Assembly (NCBI RefSeq): GCF_002878395.1
Contig: NC_061122.1
Span: forward strand, 79,609,173 to 79,673,172
DNA length: 64,000 nucleotides
Direction of reading: 5' to 3'
Origin: Capsicum annuum
Taxonomy: Eukaryota; Streptophyta; Magnoliopsida; Solanales; Solanaceae
How positions within the stretch are numbered: position 1 is the first letter of the stretch; each line of letters starts with the position of its first letter. The position numbers and the translations under genes were made by a program. Shown here piece by piece: positions 47,859-59,272 of the stretch. The notes beneath the pieces were generated by a model, which searched no databases, was not told where the DNA came from, and saw nothing but the letters and a program-made list of their open reading frames with translations.

Positions 47859-49300
47859 AGACTCTAAACTTGGAATGTTGCATGTCCTTAGGCAACAAAA
47901 CATAACAAAACAATATGATGATGCCTAACCAAGAAAAACCTAAGATATCTATGGAAGTCAATCATCAATTTTAGCTCAAAGCACCTTACCCTCTCCATGT
48001 TCAATCTTTTAAAAACAACTATGTGTATGAATGAAGTATAACAATATGGCACATAGGATTCAAGCTATGACATTACATTAGAAACAAACAACCATACATA
48101 GATACTAGTTACACTACCCAAACAAGTAGGTAGCTAGCAATACAACCCTTATACCCTCACATTAGAAGAAGTCCCCCCTCACTCATATATGAAATCAAGC
48201 TTCTCAATGCGGTGAAGGGCAAGAGATATTTACAATCAAAAAGAAGTTCCAATCAATGCATGTCAAATACCATAGGTTTTCCCTTATTTTCTTTACCTTA
48301 GCTTTCATACAGTTAAGTTGGGATCACTATAGGACTTTTCTCGGCTTGTAATGTAGGCTAGGGGCTGGTATGATACATATGGACGTTTAAAGTGACTAAG
48401 CCTTCTTGCCACTACACTTACTTTAGGGTCTCACTTATTAACCATTTTTTACTTTATTTCCGCCCTTATTTCTCCCTTTTATTTTAAAGCACTTCTAGGA
48501 TGAGTGTTGTTTCTTATTCTTTCTTATTTTGGTTTAATTTTACTACCACACCTAACCCTACTTTCTTTTTCTTTTATTTTTTCCTTCTTTATACCCTCAG
48601 TATATTAGCACCCTATGATAGGCACCCACAACTTAGGCGATTTACCTCAGTTGAGGTGCACAATGTCCAAGGAGGACCAGGGCCAAAATAGGTTAATTGT
48701 AACACAAATGGGAAGGTGAAAAGGGAAAAGAAAAAAATGGCTATAAGGCTTAAAACAGGGATCAAAGGATACTATTTCACAATGGAAGGGTCATTTAGGC
48801 TAAAAGTGGATTAAACTCAAAAAATACCTATGATCCTTTCTTAACCAACTATCCTATAACTCAGGCAAGACTAACCGGACAAGTTCTGAACTTAACATAT
48901 AAAGGGAACTACGTAGCATCTCACACACACATGGCAAAGAGTTACATTACAAGATACTATCTATCCGATTCGTGCAATTGTTAGCAATGATTATCATGTC
49001 CCTAATTCTTATGCCATAACAAGATCCACAATAGTCACATATATATACATGCACACAATTAAAAAACAAGCTATTGAAGGGGTATCATAAAAAAACATGT
49101 TAACTACCCTAGATACTTATTTTTCTCCTAGTTAAACATAAAATATCATGAAAAAAAATAATATGCCTAAATATGCCGGCTCTACTAGGAACAAGACTCC
49201 GAGGAAAAAAGGTACGACAACGAAACTCCTAGGATGACATCAAGACCCACAAGAAGCCCTACCCCAACTTAAAATCATGCATTGTCCCCAAAAAATTTGG
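47859..49300 (-). other. Non-coding region after LTR1, joined to LTR2 by deletion
   Basis: It aligns with 863-2260. It holds the pyrimidine tract (48430-48590) and the hairpin (48622-48659). At 49281-49300 the sequence passes from non-coding ATTGTCCCCA directly into AAAATTTGG before LTR2. All of gag-pol is missing. The CCCCA shared by both parents of the junction suggests repair by microhomology or template switching. Confidence 0.8.
48622..48659 (-). other. Conserved hairpin in 3' non-coding region
   Basis: ACAACTTAGG and CCTCAGTTG pair with further outer GCACC/GGTGC pairing. It is longer but less perfect than at 51507. Confidence 0.6.
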
Positions 49301-50765
49301 TGACATCCAAGCTACACCTCTACTATGAAGATGATACCGTTGCTGCCAAAAATAGTAGCCCAGTAAAGGTTGGTGTCGAATACCAAGGGAATATGTGAAA
49401 TTGTGGCTCTTAGCTATTGTAATAAACGGGTGGAACTAGAAAATTAAATAGGAGGGTGGGGAGGTTTGAGTATTAATATTGAACTAGTAGCAAATATCAA
49501 CTTTGGTTGTAACCATTCATAAGTGAACATTAGGATTGTGTTCCCCCTAGATTCTCAACTCCGTAGGCTTATCGTGCTTTGTTAAACCAACTCGATATCT
49601 TGCACGCAGAATAAATATGTTTTGTACTTTCTATAGTCTTTTGGACGAGCAGAATGATTTCACCCATTACCTTTTGAGTCTCAGGATGTCGCCTCATAAA
49701 ACCTTATTTTAATCCCAGTTAACTATTACCTTTTGACTCTATAGTCATTTGATGAAATCTAACCATCTTATTAAAATAATACATAGTAGTATGGATTGAT
49801 AGTTAAACTCTAAATTACTGTTATCTTTATCTTTTCCTAGTCACTACTCCTCTTTTAGAGTAAGTAGAAATAATCTTGGTGAGATCCTAATGTCCACAAC
49901 CACTAGAATAACTATTAAAGTGAAGATAATGCAATCCATGCATGGGTATCAATTCAGAACAATAATAGAACTTCCCCTACTTTGTTAATCTGCCAGGGTT
50001 TCCACAATCCTAACTAAGGGTTTATAGCAGCTCATGCTTGTGAAGTAATCAACAACATTCGTGATTTAAAGCATAATATGAAATCATAATAAGAAGAAGC
50101 AAAACCCCAAAACCATAACTAAATTAATCAACCAAAGTCAATACAAGTGAATTCCAAGACTAAGATTGAATCTTAGAATCAAAATATATTTGTAAGTATC
50201 AAAAGTATGTTACTACTACTAAAAAACACATAAAGGGTATTTATAGTACATGAGGAAACTCTAAAATCCAAGCCCAAATAAAATAGGAGAAAAAAAGGTT
50301 GGTGGCTACTTATGGTCCCTACTTGCGCCTTGCCCTTGGGCGTAGGTAATACTTGCAGCCTGCAAGGAGGGTTCAAGTGGTGACCACAAGTGCCAGACCA
50401 AAATTTTTTGCAAGTCTACTCGCGGGATTTTGGACTTCTGATAGCTACTTTTCCCACATGCGTTCCACAAGTCCTACTTGTGGTCCGCATGTTGACTTAC
50501 CAAGTATGGGGAGTCATCTTGTTAGCTCTTCTTTAATTTTCGAACATGATTTGGTCACAAACAATCCATAAAGTGTCTCAAACATCCAAGATTGATCTCA
50601 AATGTAGTCAAAAACACTTTTCCCTCTTTTTTACAAACTTAGCATCCAAAACATTATTTTGTGCTAAACATACCCAAAATGCATCATATCTAACAAAAAA
50701 CCTCAGAAACTTGCATATCTTTCTCATTTTAAGAATCAAAAGTTCTATATTTCTATAGCACATCA
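49301..50765 (-). repeat. Array LTR2 (1465 bp)
   Basis: TGACATCCAA to GCACATCA. TATA box at 50235-50245 (minus strand). The B-box-like GGTTGGTGTCGAATACC is at about 49358. Confidence 0.9.
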
Positions 50766-52204
50766 AGACCCTCAACTTAGAACTTTTGTACGTCCTCAAG
50801 TAAAAAAACACAACAAAATAAAAATGATGCTTAACTAGGAGAATCTAAGCTATTCAACAAAGTCAATCAACATTTTAATGCTCAAAACACAACACCCCCT
50901 CTAACCTCACTTCTCAAAATCGAATGTGTATAAATATAAAGCACAACAATGTGACACAATGGGATCAAGGTATGGAATTACCTTAGCAATAGAAAACCAC
51001 ACATATGTACAATTTACACTGCCCTAAATAAGAAAATAGCTAGCATTATGATTCAAGTGCCCTCACGACAAAGAAGTACCAACTCACTCATATGAAATAA
51101 TGTATGTCAATGCAGGGATAGTCAAGAGAGAGTCTCAATCAGAAGATAAGTTTCAATCAATGTGCATCAAATACCGTAGGCTTGCCTTTATTTTCGTTAC
51201 CTTAATATACTGACAGTTAAGTTAGGATCACTGTAGGACTTTTCTCAGCTTGTAATCCTTGGCAGTACGCTAACCTTGGGGTCTCACTTACTAGATAATT
51301 TTATTTTCATTCAACCCTTATTTCTCCCCTTTTATTCTTTATTTCACATTCAAGTTAGATGCAGTCTTTTATTCTTTCTTTTTCACCTTTTCACAATTTT
51401 TCTTTTTCTTTTTCTTTTTCTTTTCTTTTTCTACCACACGTTGCCCTACTAAATTTTTCTCTTATTTTATATACATTATACACTATGCACCCCAATGATA
51501 GCCACCTTTAACTTAGGCAATTTGCCTGAGTTAAAGTGCACAATGTCCAAGGAAAACCTGGGCCATAACTTGTTCATTATAATACAAATGGGAAGGTGAA
51601 AGTCTAAAACAAATAAATAGGGTATAAGGCTTAAAAAAGGGATCAATGGATGCTAATTTGCACATGGAAGGTCATTTAGACTAAAAGTGGACTAGAATAA
51701 AAAAAGGCCTATGATCCTTTCCTAACCAACTATCTTATAGCCTAGGAAAGACTAACCAAGCAAATTCTAGATTTAACACACAAAGGGGAGTAAGTAGCAT
51801 CTCACACACGTATGGCACATAATCAATATTACAAGCTACTACCTATTCGATTCATGCAATTGTTAGAAAGTAATTATCATGTCCCTAATCCTAATGTCAT
51901 AACAAGATCCACAATGTTCACACATATATACATTTGCACAGTTCTAGAATAAAAAATTTTAAAAGGGTAAAAATCCATAAAAATATGATAACTGCCCTAA
52001 ATACTTAAAAATCTCCTAATTACACAAAATATATCACAATATAAAACAAAAAACAACACATAAATTAACATAAACATGTCGGTTCTACAACCATACCACA
52101 ACTGACAGGAAAGAAAGCATAGTAGTAAAAACCTGCAGCGGCTATGATATTACCACCCCAACTAAAAACTATGTATTGTCCTCAATGCACTAAAATAATG
52201 TAAA
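50766..52204 (-). other. Non-coding region after LTR2
   Basis: It aligns with the other copies. It begins with AGACCCTCAACTTAG next to LTR2, has a long CT-rich run (51320-51435), the hairpin at 51507-51535, and continues into the extra-ORF tail at 52205. Confidence 0.78.
51507..51535 (-). other. Conserved hairpin in 3' non-coding region (best copy)
   Basis: Arms TTTAACTTAGGC (51507-51518) and GCCTGAGTTAAA (51524-51535) pair at all 12 positions with one G-T wobble; loop AATTT. One further C-G pair (51506/51536) extends the stem. Confidence 0.75.
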
Positions 52205-52510
52205 ACAGAGGGAAGTGAGAACATTATTGGGATGCACTAGGTGTTTGTGTCATGATATTCCCCAAATAAAGGTTTATCTACTATCGGGGGCCATGGTGGT
52301 GGCGGTTCACTATGAGAAGATGCACCTACAGTTAGCTTGGAATACCTCTGCCTATAACCAACTGCAATCTCCATCGAATCATGGGTAGGCCTTTTCAGGG
52401 CTTGCTTATATGGCCTATATGGATTCTGCAGGTGCCCCCTCCTAGCCTCTATTAGTCCCAACTATGGAGGCCTCTACATCATCCGTCTTGAATAAATCAA
52501 AGTTTTTGGG
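52205..52510 (-). pseudogene. C-terminal part of the extra ORF (array copy)
   Basis: An open stretch at 52237-52461 reads YRPYKQALKRPTHDS and later GASSHSEPPPP. It matches the end of the extra ORF at 23680-23870 (QALKRTT...DS, GASSISTPPPP) and sits in the same place relative to the non-coding region. The rest of the ORF is missing: upstream sequence turns into protease at about 52600. The Pro-rich end is the best-kept part of this protein. Function unknown. Confidence 0.7.
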
Positions 52511-52599
52511 ACAACATAAAGGTGATAATAATTGGGGATAGAACTAGAGGGATGGATAATATATGGATATCAGTGAAAGAGAACGCCTCTGCTCGCAAG

Positions 52600-53100
52600 A
52601 TATCCACCTTTTTCCTTATATGTCATAGATCCAGTGTCTTAATTTCTACAAATCAGTCTGCTACGATTCTTTTATCAACACCTAGTGCATTTGGTACACT
52701 GGCCTCTACAACAACATCCTTATTAATAGCATATATTACAGACACCACTCGCATATCATCTGACTACTGTACTATTATACACACATCAAACACTACTTGC
52801 TCATAATTAAGTTTGAAAGTGATCTCCCCCAAGTCCATATCAATAAATACCCTACTAGTCGATTAGAAGGCTCTACCCAATATAATGGGGGCTTGACAAT
52901 TCACCTTATAATTAAGAACCATGAAATCAGTGAGGAAAATATACGATGCCACCCTTACTTCTATGTTACACAAAACATCTACCGGTTTCTTCATAGATAA
53001 GTCAGCAATCAATAACTTGTACACAGCCAGTGGCATCACATTTACTCCTGATTCCAAGTCACATAAAGCTTGCTAGAAATTGAAAGGATCAATAGAACAT
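52600..53100 (-). pseudogene. pol: Athila protease in array (decayed)
   Basis: The open stretch 52863-53057 reads ESGVNVMPLAVYKLLIADLS, where the active-site Asp is Glu, and later IFLTDFMVLNYKVNCQAPII with LGRAF. This is a retroviral-type aspartic protease of the Athila lineage, changed at its key residue. RT, RNase H and integrase that should follow are absent. The deletion joins protease to the extra-ORF tail between about 52510 and 52650. Confidence 0.87.
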
Positions 53101-54700
53101 GGAATGGTGACTTCTCCAGGATCCTTCTTCTTTTGTACTAACGGTAAGGAAGGAGTCGCACTATAAGGGTGCACATGATCATTGGTCTCGATGACATAAT
53201 CCTCACTACTATCATACTCAAAATTAGCATCACCTCTTATTGACTTCTCATACTTTACCTCAAGTGTCTCATCGCTCTCAGTGCTATCAATATTTAATTC
53301 CTTAATAGTAGGTATAGGGTGATCATCAGTAGTGGCATAACAATTAGTAGTGATAGCTAGATAATGACTTATAGCTAGTAGACTCTAAACTTTTTCCCTC
53401 AAAATATTAACATGTTATTTTTATTTGATCATACCAAATATTTACCCAAACTGGTGCTCCAACCACTTAATAGCAGGTCATGAGACTCCACTTTCTAGGT
53501 CTACCCTGAAATGTTAGCCTTAATCTCCTTAAGGTTGTTCTCCTGATTCTCTTGACTCTTCACCAGTTTGGTCAATATTTTTTCCAATTCATGATTTTGT
53601 ATCTCATATTCCAAGCAGAATGTACCTGTCCCCCTTCTCTTTATAATTATCTCTCCATATTCGGTAAACTTGGTTATATCTGTTATTATAGTAGTTCTAA
53701 ACTTGGTTTCCTTACCCATGGGCTCAAAAAGCCTCCAACTGACAATCTGAATACGTAGCCTCCTCTTCTAATGCAGACCTATAAGCTATGGAAGCTGAAC
53801 CCTGTGCTCCTACTGTATGAACTTACTGAAAATTCATGGTCACAAATTTCTTTGCCAGCAACCCAAGATCAGTCCTCAGTAGCACAATCTCTTGCACTAT
53901 TATAAACTACCCTCTAGTCACAACAACTCCAATGCCATAAGTGCTAGAACCTCTTTTTCCCTTCTAAGTTTGCCACCCTCGGTTAGTGAAAGAGATATAG
54001 TCTAGAATATTAGAAGCTACCTCCTAATGTAATCTCATAAAATCTCCTCTAAAGACAGTGTCTACCATGGCTCTGGAACTAATGGTTAGGTATCTATAGA
54101 ATAACGTAAATAAGATCATCCCTGGAATCCGGTGGTTGGGCACTATAATCAACTTCTTTTTGAACCTGAACCAAGCCTCATACATAGACTCAGATTGTAG
54201 CTACCTAAAATTATCCATCTCATACTTAATATGAAACATCCTACATGGAGAAAAGAACCAATTCAAGAATTGTCTGCACAACTCATTCCATATAGTAATA
54301 GATCCTCTTGGAAGTTCCCCTAATAGTAAAGATGTTTCTCCTGTAAGCGAGAAAGGGAACAACCTCAATATAAGTACCTTCAGATTCACTGCTGGATATG
54401 TATATAAAGTGGAAATTCTAGTAAAATTGTCTAGATACATGTTTATTTCATTTGTAGGCAACCCCACAAACATACTTTTATGTATAAGAGTTGGATAATA
54501 ACACTCGATATATTAAAATTAATTTTTGGGGGTAAAATAGAAGGACTAATGGCACCAGTCTCTGTCAGCTGAACATACCCCAGATCCTCTTTATCATCCT
54601 TATATGGTTACAAGTACTTGTATGCTAGGATAATACCGAACTAAGAACAAAAAAAAAATACCCAAGAACTGTAGAAGCTTAAATTTGCAACTCAATGTCG
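53101..54700 (-). pseudogene. gag: Athila gag in array (decayed)
   Basis: Capsid part at 54201-54473: FVGLPTNEINMYLDNFTRIS, then FPFSLTGETS and LGELPRGSITIWNELCRQF, the conserved core of Athila Gag. The C-terminal part at 53501-53719 ends in KLVKSQENQENNLKEIKANI, a likely coiled coil that aligns with the heptad region of copy 1 gag (6180-6560). Stops separate the halves. It starts shortly after the primer site at 54704-54721. Confidence 0.87.
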
Positions 54701-54703
54701 TAT

Positions 54704-54721
54704 TCCTCGGCAATGGTGCCA
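54704..54721 (-). other. Primer binding site for tRNA-Asp beside LTR3
   Basis: TCCTCGGCAATGGTGCCA differs from the tRNA-Asp 3' end by three C-to-T changes. Confidence 0.92.
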
Positions 54722-54729
54722 AAATTGTA

Positions 54730-56107
54730 TGATTTACAAGGTAAACCTTCACTCTAAAGATGATACGGTCGCTACCAAATAGAGTAACCCAAAAAAGGTT
54801 AGGGTTGAATCCCAAGGAAATATGTGGAATTGTGGCTCTAAGCTATTGTGATTAATGGTCAGAACTAGAAAAGTATATGGCGGGTTTTGAATAGCAATAT
54901 CGAACAAATGGAGAATATCAACTTTGATTATAATTAGTCACAAGTGAACACTAGTATTGTGTTCCCCCTGGCTTCTCAACTCCGTAGGCTTATAATGTTT
55001 TGTTGAACCAACCTATTACCTTGGATGCAGAATTGATAAGTTATGTATCTTCTACAGTCTTTTGGACGAGTAAAAGGGTTTTACCCTTTAACTTTTGAGT
55101 CTCAAAATGTTGCCTTACTAACCCTTATCTTGATCCTAGTTAACTATTACCTTTTGAGTCTCTAGTTATTAGATTAAATCTAACCATCATACTTTGGTAA
55201 TACCTAGTAGTGTGGATCTACAGTTTAACTCCAAATTACTATTGTCATTATCTTTTCCTTGTCACTACTCTTTTATTGGAGTAAGTAGTAAGAATATAAG
55301 AGGTATTCTATCATTTGCAACCACTAGAATAACTATTAAAGTGAAGATAATGCAATACATGCAAGGGTATTGGTTGAGAACAACAATAGCACTTCCCTTA
55401 CTTCGTTAATCTGCTGGGGTTTCTATAATCCTAGCTAAGGGTTTCTAGCAAGACATTCTTGTGAAGTAACCAATAAAATTCACGATTGAAAGAATTAGAC
55501 AAAATCACAATAAGAAGTAAAAACCCAAAACCATAACTGAATTAATCAACCAAAGTCAATACATGTGAATTCCAACACTAAGATTGAATATTGGAATCAA
55601 AATATATTTCTAAGTATCAAGAGTATGTTAATCCTACTAAAAAAACATATGTTGTATTTATAGTACATGAAGAAACCCTAAAATCTAAGAACAAATAAAA
55701 TAATAGAAAAAAGGGTCAGTGGCTACTTATGGTCCCTACAAGTGGCGACCACAACTGCCAGACCAAAATTTCCTGCAAATATGCTCTAGGGATTTTGGAC
55801 TTCTGACACTTTCTTTTCCCACATGCGGTCCACAAGTACTACATGCGGTCCGCATATTGACTTAACAAGTGCCGGGAGTCATATTTTTAGCTCTTCTTCA
55901 ATTACGAAACATAATTTGGTCATGAACAATCTAGAAAGTGTTTGGAACATCCAAGATTGCTCAAAAGTAGTCAAAAACACCTTTTTTCTCTTTTTTCACA
56001 AACTTAGCATCCAAAACATGCGCATCATATCTAACAAAACAAGCTCAAAAACTTGCATATTTTCCTTGTTTTAAGCATCGAAAGTGCAATATTTCTATAC
56101 CATATCA
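54730..56107 (-). repeat. Array LTR3 (1378 bp)
   Basis: TGATTTACAAGG to CCATATCA. TATA box at 55653-55662 (minus strand). Its right end abuts the tRNA-Asp copy instead of the expected LTR-adjacent CCCTCAACTTAG. Confidence 0.87.
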
Positions 56108-56110
56108 ACC

Positions 56111-56178
56111 TAGTATAGTGGTAACTATTCCCTCTTGTCATGCAGGTGACCTGGGTTTGATCCCCAATAATGGTGCCA
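56111..56178 (+). other. Partial tRNA-Asp(GTC) copy between two LTRs
   Basis: The 68 bases from TAGTATAGTGGTAACTATTC to the CCA at 56176-56178 follow plant tRNA-Asp from nucleotide 8 to the 3' CCA. The anticodon GTC is kept (CTTGTCATG) and the T-arm reads GGGTTTGATCCCC. About nine of ten differences are C-to-T or G-to-A. The first seven nucleotides are missing, so no acceptor stem can form and the copy cannot serve as a tRNA gene. The CCA, which nuclear tRNA genes do not encode, shows that it came from a mature tRNA. It occupies exactly the primer-site position of LTR4, extended by 50 bases. Confidence 0.9.
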
Positions 56179-56183
56179 AAATT

Positions 56184-57580
56184 TAATAACGCCCAAGATA
56201 CACCTTTACTCTAAAGTTCATTATGGTCGCTATCAAATATAGTAACCCAACAAAGATTGGGGTCAAATCCCAAGGGAATACATGGACTTGTGGATCTCAA
56301 ATGTTGTAATCAACGGGCAAAAACTAGAAAAGTAAATAGGGGATCTGATTAGCAGTATCGAACAAGGAGTAAATATCAACTTTATTGTAATCAGTATTGG
56401 TGAACACTAGGATTGTCTACCCCCTAGATTTTCAACTCCGTAGGATTATCGTGCTTTGTTGAACCAACCCAAATTACTTTTGGATGAGCAAATAGGTTTC
56501 ACTGTTTACCTTTTGAGTCTCAAGATGTCGCCTTGCTAACCCTTATATTGATCCAGTTAAATATTACCTTTTGATTCTCTAGTTATTAGATGATAGCTAA
56601 CCATCTTACTTAGATAATACCTAGTAGAATAGATCGATAGTTAAAATTCAAATTACTGTTGTAATTATCTTTTCCTAGTCACTACTCCTATTTTGGAGTA
56701 AGTAGCAATAATTTAGGCGGGATCTTAATGTTTGACACTGCTAAACTAACTATTAAAGTGAAGATAATACAATGCATGCGCGGGTATCACTTCTCCTACT
56801 TTGTTAATTCGCCAGGGTTTCCACAACCCTAGCTATGGGTTTTAGCTGCTCATGCTTGTGAAGTAATTAATAACATTCATGATTGAAAGCATAGATGAAA
56901 TCACAATAATAAGAAGTAGAAAAACCAAAACCATAACTGAATTAATAAACTAAACTCAATACAAGAGAATTCTAAGACCAAAGTCAGATCTCAGAATCAA
57001 AATATGTTTGTAAGTATCAAAGTGAATTCCTTCTACTAAAAAACACATAAAATGTATTTATAGTACATGAGGAACCCTAAAATTAAATCTCAAATGAAAT
57101 AGAAGAAAAAATGGTCAATGTCCACTTGGTCCCTACTTGCGCCTTGTCCTTGGGCACAACTAGTACTTGTGACCTGCAGGGAGGGCACAAGTGGTGATTG
57201 CAAATGCCAAACAAAAATTTCCTACAAGTTAGCTCTCGGGATTTTGGACTTTTGACACTTGATTTACATATATGCAGTCCATAAGTTCTACATATGGTCC
57301 ACATATTGACTTAGCAAGTGTCGGGAGTCATCTTTTCAGCTCTTCTTCAATTCCCAAACATGATTTGGTCATGAACAATCTAGAAAGTGTCCCGAACATC
57401 CAAGATTGCTCTCAAATGTAGTCAAAAACACCTTTTCCACTTTTTCATGAACTTAGCACCCAAAACATGATTTCTTGCAAAATATACCCAAAATGCATCA
57501 TATCTAACTAAACAAGCTCAAAAACTTGCATATTTTCCTCATTTTAAGCACTGAAAGTACTATCTTTCTATAGCACATTT
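56184..57580 (-). repeat. Array LTR4 (1397 bp)
   Basis: TAATAACGCCC to AGCACATTT. TATA box at 57053-57062 (minus strand). The right end runs directly into non-coding sequence (GATGTCCAAG) that in other copies starts some 790 bp further on. Confidence 0.87.
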
Positions 57581-58320
57581 GATGTCCAAGTAGAACTAGG
57601 GCCAAAATAGGTTCATTGTAACATAAATAGATAGGTGAAAAGTAAAAACAAGAAATAGGCCATCAGGATCAAAACAAGGATCAAAGGATACTATTTCATA
57701 ATGGGAGGGTCATTTAGGCTAAAAGTGGACTAAACTCAAAAAATAACCTATAATCCTTTCCTAACCAACTATCCTACAAAATAGGCAAGACTAATCAGGC
57801 AAGTTCTGGATTTAACACATAAAGAGAACTAAGTAGCATCTTACATAAACATGACACAAAGTTACATTCCAAGCTACTACCTATCCAGTTCATGCAATTG
57901 TTAATAGTAATTATCATGTCCCTAATTCTAATGCCATAACAAGATCCACAATAGTCACATATATATACATGAACATAGTTCAAAAGCAAGCTATTGAAGG
58001 GGTATTATCAATAAAAATATGTTAACAGCCCTAGATACTTATTTTTCTCCTAGTTAAATACAAAAAATATAAAACAAAACACAATACGGCTAATCATGCT
58101 GGCTCTACTAGGAACAATACTCTGGGGAAAAGAGGCACAACAATAAAACCCCTAGGAGGATATCAAGACCCACAAGCATCCCTATCCTAACTGAAAATCA
58201 TGCATTGTTCATAATGCATCAAATTACTAAAACAAGAGAGTTAGGAACATGCCTGTGAAACCATAGGTATAGAGATCTGACGTTAATCATGAATATAAAT
58301 ACAAACAACAAAATACTTTG
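57581..58320 (-). other. Partial non-coding region after LTR4
   Basis: It aligns with 48656-49290 and, at its end, with 2260-2390. The part nearest the LTR (pyrimidine tract, hairpin) is deleted. It is more similar to the region after LTR1 than expected by family level alone, which points to duplication within the array. Confidence 0.75.
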
Positions 58321-59249
58321 TGTTGCCTCTAAGTAGTGCTTAATTTCATATCACGGCACGGTTGGGTACTCATACTTCCCCAACCGACCCATAGGTACAT
58401 TGATCACTCAGACTTTATTAAGGTAGTGCAAGAGTTGTCCTTCTAATTTCTCTTTCCACTTTGAACATATGAATTTCACCCTTAATTAATTTTTTAATTT
58501 TCCATTACGCTCCAGGGGCTATGGTTGAAAAATAAAGGAGCCAAGAAATAGATATGGCATGCTGTACTTCTTGGACCGTACATAAGGAACGTAGTTCTTT
58601 GATTCTGGCTCAGCAAATTTAAGAATACAGACATATGTTTCCTCCTCCTTTCACAATTCTTCAGGCTCAGATAGTTCGATCCAGATCTAACTTTCCGAAC
58701 ATAATATGGAAAAATGCTTCGAATGAGGTCCAATACACCCCAACTCAATAACTAAATCCTTCTTTACATCCCTACATAACTCTAGTATACCTTCTTAAGA
58801 GTGGCACTATCCATAAGAGCATGAGAAATTTTTGACTCCTCATATTTTAGCTTCTCAAGTTGAATTCTTAGAATTTATTCTATCTCATGCCACCCATAAT
58901 TAGTTTGTTGGGCATTAGACGTAGTAGCTTTTGCATCCCAAATAACTTGTAAGTGGTAGATATACAAGTCAAACTTATCAACCTTTTAAATATAATTTTT
59001 TTCTTTTTTCAAGGAGTGACAATATGTAAAGCATGCTGTTATTATGTTCCAACAATATATTTATCATATTTCTATTGTAATGCATTATATCAAAAGGAAG
59101 AGGATTAATAAATAAGGAGTCATCATCACTCCATACTTTCTTTAGACAGGCTGCCATATCAAGAAGAGTAGGTCAACAAAACAAGCAAAACAAAAGAAAA
59201 TAAAACCTGATAACTCCAACAACTTCAATCAAGAACTTCAAAATTGTAT
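58321..59249 (-). pseudogene. Unassigned coding-like segment between non-coding region and LTR5
   Basis: This stretch replaces gag-pol. Two parts look coding on the minus strand: 58494-58748 (84 codons; SNYLSLKNCERRRKHMSVFL) and 58789-58983, which has only one internal stop and reads FDLYIYHLQVIWDAKATTSN, then a Lys/Glu-rich run LRIQLEKLKYEESK. I do not recognise either. It could be a Gag N-terminus of a distant relative, an extra ORF, or captured host sequence. The first 110 bases match the block that follows integrase in other copies. Confidence 0.45.
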
Positions 59250-59267
59250 TCTCCAAAAACGACGCTA
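59250..59267 (-). other. Primer binding site for tRNA-Asp beside LTR5
   Basis: TCTCCAAAAACGACGCTA matches the tRNA-Asp end at 13 of 18 positions; four differences are transitions. Confidence 0.8.
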
Positions 59268-59272
59268 AAATT

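Noticed and set aside
56111..56178. A functional nuclear tRNA-Asp gene
   Set aside because: The first seven nucleotides are missing, the 3' CCA is present in the DNA, and it lies exactly between LTR ends; this is a cDNA copy of a mature tRNA.
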